64,000 nt of DNA from Burkholderia sp. BCC1644 (GTDB lineage Bacteria > Pseudomonadota > Gammaproteobacteria > Burkholderiales > Burkholderiaceae): NCBI RefSeq assembly GCF_902833225.1, contig NZ_CADFEI010000019.1, positions 62,001 to 126,000 on the forward strand. The letters run 5' to 3'. Under the pieces are notes generated by a model, which saw nothing but the letters and a program-made list of their open reading frames with translations, did not search any database and was not told the origin of the DNA. Below, piece by piece: positions 60,705 to 64,000 of this stretch (the first letter of the stretch is position 1; each line of letters begins with the position of its first letter). A program made the position numbers and the translations under genes.

Positions 60705-61916
60705 TTGGCACACGCAGAACTCGCAGGAAAACACCTCGTTCTCGGCCTGACGGGCGGCATCGCCTGCTACAAGATCGCCGAGCTGACGCGGCTGCTCGTG
60801 AAGGCCGGCGCGACCGTGCAGGTCGCGATGACCGAAGCGGCCACCCAGTTCATCACGCCCGTCACGATGCAGGCGCTGTCGGGCCGGCCCGTCTATACGA
60901 GCCAGTGGGACGCGCGCATCGACAACAACATGGCGCACATCGACCTGTCGCGCGAAGCCGACGCGATCGTGATCGCGCCCGCGTCGACGGACTTCCTCGC
61001 GAAGCTCGCGCACGGGTTCGCGGACGATCTGCTGTCGACGCTGTGCGTCGCACGCGACTGTCCGCTGCTCGTCGTCCCCGCAATGAACCGCCAGATGTGG
61101 CAGAACCCGGCCACGCAGCGCAACGCCGCGCAACTGCGCGCGGACGGCGTGTCGGTGCTCGGCCCGGATTCGGGCGCGCAGGCATGCGGCGAAGTCGGCG
61201 ACGGCCGCATGCTCGAACCCGAAGCGATCTATGAAGCGATCGTCGCGCACTTCGCGCCGAAGGTGCTCGCGCACCGGCGCGTGCTGATCACGGCCGGGCC
61301 GACGTTCGAACCGCTCGACCCCGTGCGCGGCCTCACGAACCGCTCGAGCGGCAAGATGGGCTTCGCGCTCGCGCGCGCCGCGCAACAGGCCGGCGCCGAC
61401 GTGCATCTCGTCGCGGGGCCGGTCGCGCTCGATACGCCGTGGGGGGTTTATCGCCAGGACGTGCAGACCGCGCAGCAGATGTACGACGCGGTGATGCATG
61501 CGGTCGCCGATGCCGACATCTTCATCGCAGTGGCCGCGGTGGCAGACTGGCGCGTCGATCAGCCGGCCGAGCACAAGATGAAGAAGACGGCCGACCGCAA
61601 GATGCCGACGCTCGCGTTCGTCGAGAACCCGGACATCCTCGCGTCGGTCGCGGCGCTGCCCGATCCGCCGTTCTGCGTCGGCTTCGCGGCCGAGAGCGGC
61701 GACCTCGACGTGCACGGCGACGAGAAGCGCAAGCGCAAGAACGTGCCGCTGCTGATCGGCAACCTCGGCCCGCTGACGTTCGGCCGCGACGACAACGAAG
61801 TCGTGCTGTTCGAAGCGGCCGGCCTCACGCGCCTGCCGCGCGCACCGAAGGACGAACTCGCGCATGCGCTCGTCGCGGAAATCGCGAAGCGCCTGCCCGA
61901 CAACCGCCTGATCTGA
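60705..61916 (+). CDS. coaBC: bifunctional phosphopantothenoylcysteine decarboxylase / synthetase
   Basis: This 403-aa enzyme joins cysteine to 4'-phosphopantothenate and decarboxylates the product on the way to coenzyme A. The CoaC half has GKHLVLGLTGGIACYKIAEL at the start and PAMNRQMWQNPA. The CoaB half begins near residue 185 (VLITAGPTFEPLDPVRGLTN) with NRSSGKMG. It uses a TTG start at 60705 with a strong GGAGG at 6-nt spacing. Confidence 0.95.
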   Translation: MAHAELAGKHLVLGLTGGIACYKIAELTRLLVKAGATVQVAMTEAATQFITPVTMQALSGRPVYTSQWDARIDNNMAHIDLSREADAIVIAPASTDFLAKLAHGFADDLLSTLCVARDCPLLVVPAMNRQMWQNPATQRNAAQLRADGVSVLGPDSGAQACGEVGDGRMLEPEAIYEAIVAHFAPKVLAHRRVLITAGPTFEPLDPVRGLTNRSSGKMGFALARAAQQAGADVHLVAGPVALDTPWGVYRQDVQTAQQMYDAVMHAVADADIFIAVAAVADWRVDQPAEHKMKKTADRKMPTLAFVENPDILASVAALPDPPFCVGFAAESGDLDVHGDEKRKRKNVPLLIGNLGPLTFGRDDNEVVLFEAAGLTRLPRAPKDELAHALVAEIAKRLPDNRLI

Positions 61917-61971
61917 TCACCTGCGCGGCGGCGCTTGCCGCCGCGCCCTTCCCGACCGATTCCACGACCGC

Positions 61972-62418
61972 ATGAAACTCGACCTGAAGATTCTCGACGC
62001 GCGCATGCGCGACTACCTGCCCGCCTACGCAACCACCGGCAGCGCGGGCCTCGACCTGCGCGCGTGCCTCGACGCGCCGGTCACGCTGCAGCCGGGCGAA
62101 ACGACGCTCGTGCCGACGGGCCTCGCGATCCACCTCGCCGATCCCGGCTATGCGGCGCTGATCCTGCCGCGCTCGGGCCTCGGCCACAAGCACGGGATCG
62201 TGCTCGGCAATCTCGTCGGCCTGATCGACTCCGACTACCAGGGCCAGCTGATGGTCTCGACGTGGAACCGCGGCCAGACCGAGTTCGTGCTGAACCCGTT
62301 CGAACGGCTCGCGCAGCTCGTGATCGTGCCGGTCGTGCAGGCGCAGTTCAACATCGTCGACGATTTCGCCGAGAGCGATCGCGGCGAAGGCGGCTTCGGC
62401 AGCACCGGCCGCCACTGA
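61972..62418 (+). CDS. dut: deoxyuridine 5'-triphosphate nucleotidohydrolase
   Basis: This 148-aa trimeric dUTPase hydrolyses dUTP to dUMP, keeping uracil out of DNA. The five family motifs are visible: AGLDLRACL (1), PRSGLGHKHG (2), GLIDSDYQGQ (3), RLAQLVIVPV (4) and GEGGFGSTG (5) at the C-terminus. It is the last gene of the chain and ends at a terminator. Confidence 0.96.
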   Translation: MKLDLKILDARMRDYLPAYATTGSAGLDLRACLDAPVTLQPGETTLVPTGLAIHLADPGYAALILPRSGLGHKHGIVLGNLVGLIDSDYQGQLMVSTWNRGQTEFVLNPFERLAQLVIVPVVQAQFNIVDDFAESDRGEGGFGSTGRH

Positions 62419-62432
62419 GCGGCACTGCACGA

Positions 62433-62462
62433 AAAAGGGGCCTCGCGGCCCCTTTTCTTTTT
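62433..62462. terminator. terminator after dut
   Basis: AAAAGGGGCC and GGCCCCTTTT form a 10-bp stem with a TCGC loop, followed by CTTTTT on the plus strand. A run of A on the left makes it able to act on the converging gene as well. Confidence 0.9.
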
Positions 62463-62472
62463 CCGTCGGATG

Positions 62473-63243
62473 TCATTCGCCGACCGGCTGCGCGATCCGC
62501 GCGGGCACCGGTTCGCGTCGCCGCGCCTGCGCGACGCTCGCGTAGATCACCAGCGCGACCAGCACACCGAGCAGTACGGCCGACGACCCGACCGTGCCGA
62601 GCGCGAGGCCGCCCTTCGCGACCGGCTTCGTCAGCAGGTCGCCGACCGTCGCGCCGAACGGACGCGTGAGCACGAACGCGGCCCAGAACAACAGCACGCC
62701 GGAGATCCGCGTGAAGTAGTGCGCGAGCACGATCACCGCCAGCAGCCCGCCGATCAGCAGCGCGCCGCCGCCGAAGCCGAGCCCCGAGCTGTCCGCGAGG
62801 AAGTCGCCGAGTGCGGTGCCGAGCGTGTTCGAGAACAGGATCGCGATCCAGTACAGCAGCTCGACCTTGCGCGTGCGGATCAGGTCGACCGACAGCGATT
62901 CGCCGCTCAGGCGCCAGACCGCGAAGATCGCCAGCAGGATCGCGACGAGGATCGACGAGCCGGCCGCGTAGCCGAGGCCGAGCGTGCGGTCCATGAAGTC
63001 GGACATCGTCGTGCCGGCCGTACTCGTCGCGACAATCACGGCCCAGTAGATCGCCGGGCGATAGCGTGTCGTCCTGAGCTGTGCGCCCAGCGTCACGAGA
63101 AAGAAACCGAACAGCAGGATCGAGCTCACCGCGTAGCCGACGTTCAGCGTCATCGACAGCAGGTCGCCGCCGGTCTCGCCGAGCGTCGTCGCGCAGATCT
63201 TCATGATCCAGAACGCGAGCGTAATTTCGGGAAGTTTGTTCAT
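62473..63243 (-). CDS. COG4705-type multi-helix membrane protein with four internal repeats
   Basis: This 256-aa membrane protein has about eight helices arranged as four repeats. Each repeat holds a small-residue motif with an acidic residue: TTLGETGGD (about 19-27), STAGTTMSD (about 75-83), NTLGTALGD (about 139-147) and RPFGATVGD (about 193-201). The regular G-x-x-x-x-D/E pattern suggests a pore or ion-binding site in a fourfold pseudo-symmetric bundle. Function unknown. Start at 63243. It is convergent with dut. Confidence 0.82.
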   Translation of the reverse strand: MNKLPEITLAFWIMKICATTLGETGGDLLSMTLNVGYAVSSILLFGFFLVTLGAQLRTTRYRPAIYWAVIVATSTAGTTMSDFMDRTLGLGYAAGSSILVAILLAIFAVWRLSGESLSVDLIRTRKVELLYWIAILFSNTLGTALGDFLADSSGLGFGGGALLIGGLLAVIVLAHYFTRISGVLLFWAAFVLTRPFGATVGDLLTKPVAKGGLALGTVGSSAVLLGVLVALVIYASVAQARRREPVPARIAQPVGE

Positions 63244-63377
63244 TCGAACCCCATTTGCAGGAAGCGGCGAGCCGGCGCGTGCCGGCCCGCCTTGCGGACA
63301 GGATCGAATGTAGTCGCCGCAGGCTTAACGGAACCTTAGCGGGCGTGAAGAGCCGTGCGGGGGGGATTCCGGCGCGG

Positions 63378-64000
63378 TCAGCGTGCGTGTTCGTGCCGGT
63401 AATGCAGTGCGTATGCGAGCGTCAGCAAGACGACGAACACGACGCCGACCACCATCGTCATCCGGAATTCGCGCGTGAACGCGGTCGTGAACAGGATCGC
63501 CGCGACGAGCGCTGCGCCGAGCAGGCTGCCGAACGGGTGCCCCCACATCCGGAACGCGAGCGCCGGGCCGCGGTACTGCGACCGGAAGCGCAGGTGCGTG
63601 ACGAAGATCATCAGCCACGTGAACAGCGCGCCGAACATCGCGATCGCCATCATCACGGTGAACGCGGTGTCGGGCGCCAGCGCGACCAGCACGGCCGCGA
63701 CCGCGACGCCGCTGGTCGAAATCCACAGCGCCGCGCGCGGCACGCCGTTCGTGCCGAGCCGGCCGAACACCGCAGGCGCGAGCCGCGCACGCGACAGGCT
63801 GAACATCATCCGCGTCGTCACGTAGAGCTGGCTGTTCATCGCCGACAGCGCCGCGATCAGCAACACGAAATTGATCACGCCCGCCGCGTACGGCACGTGC
63901 GTGGCGGCCATCACCTTCACGAACGGGCTTTCGTCGGTGCCGGCCGCCGTCCACGGCACGATCGCGAGCATCAGCGACAGCGTCAGCAGGTAGAACAGCA
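63378..64000 (-). CDS. amino acid permease, C-terminal part (cut by window edge)
   Basis: This is the last 207 codons of an APC-family amino acid permease; the frame is open past the window edge. The helices include VINFVLLIAALSAMNSQLYV, and TRMMFSLSRARLAPAVFGRL is a cytoplasmic loop typical of the AAT/GabP/CycA group. The C-terminal helices end with ALHYRHEHAR. The substrate cannot be judged from this part. The gene lies 134 bp upstream of the COG4705 gene on the same strand, and the gap holds nothing I can identify. Confidence 0.85.
   Translation of the reverse strand, partial: LFYLLTLSLMLAIVPWTAAGTDESPFVKVMAATHVPYAAGVINFVLLIAALSAMNSQLYVTTRMMFSLSRARLAPAVFGRLGTNGVPRAALWISTSGVAVAAVLVALAPDTAFTVMMAIAMFGALFTWLMIFVTHLRFRSQYRGPALAFRMWGHPFGSLLGAALVAAILFTTAFTREFRMTMVVGVVFVVLLTLAYALHYRHEHAR

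Overview
The window is high-GC (roughly two thirds G+C), gene-dense DNA from a beta-proteobacterium. The gene content and protein sequences look like chromosome 1 of a Burkholderia, most likely of the cepacia complex. This is an inference from recognised proteins and familiar gene orders (lptFG divergent from pepA-holC; ribF-ileS-lspA-coaBC-dut; zapA followed by 6S RNA); no database search was run. I see no prophage, insertion sequence, CRISPR array or rRNA operon. One tRNA (Leu, anticodon CAA), one 6S RNA, one cobalamin riboswitch and one candidate small RNA are present.

Region by region. 1-6.6 kb: cobalamin uptake and late assembly. cobD and btuF run rightwards and meet a leftward operon btuC-btuD-cobT-cobS-cobC, which sits behind a sigma70-like promoter and a well-conserved cobalamin riboswitch. 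6.7-9.2 kb: a coiled-coil protein and zapA (cell division), 6S RNA with its own terminator, an EVE-domain protein and a SIMPL-domain secreted protein. 9.2-14.7 kb: lgt, a LysR regulator divergent from ilvD, a small cytochrome c, a Burkholderia-type DUF2486 protein and holC. 14.8-18.7 kb: pepA divergent from lptF-lptG (LPS export). 18.7-26.5 kb: assimilatory sulfate reduction. cysI, DUF934, cysH, cysD, cysN and cobA read leftwards, with a small CbiX-type chelatase converging on cobA and a CysB-type regulator divergent from cysI. Together these activate sulfate, reduce it to sulfide and supply siroheme.

26.5-33.2 kb is a more accessory stretch: an orphan amino-acid-type binding protein, tRNA-Leu, a tiny lipoprotein, an epoxide-hydrolase-like enzyme with a divergent LysR, a second LysR behind a short-chain dehydrogenase, a DinB-like protein and a CopC-like protein. 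33.3-39.1 kb: an RsuA-type pseudouridine synthase, a small membrane protein, an epimerase-like protein, an iron-sulfur flavoprotein reductase, a candidate small RNA, argD, a GNAT acetyltransferase and a DUF2278 protein. 39.4-43.9 kb: livH-M-G-F, a branched-chain amino acid importer. The binding-protein gene expected upstream is a shrunken, degraded remnant that still keeps its terminator.

44.2-64 kb is mostly housekeeping: ispH, an FKBP-type isomerase, radC, rpmB-rpmG, nadB convergent with nadA-nadC, a three-copy 49-bp tandem repeat, a fatty acid desaturase, an MscS channel, an RsmB-like methyltransferase, purN, then ribF-ileS-lspA-coaBC-dut. It ends with a COG4705 membrane protein built of four repeats and the C-terminal part of an amino acid permease cut by the window edge.

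The items most worth a second look are the candidate small RNA at 36568-36724, the internally collapsed livK remnant, the tandem repeat with a compensating stem change, and the DUF934 protein inside a sulfate-assimilation operon that has no flavoprotein subunit.
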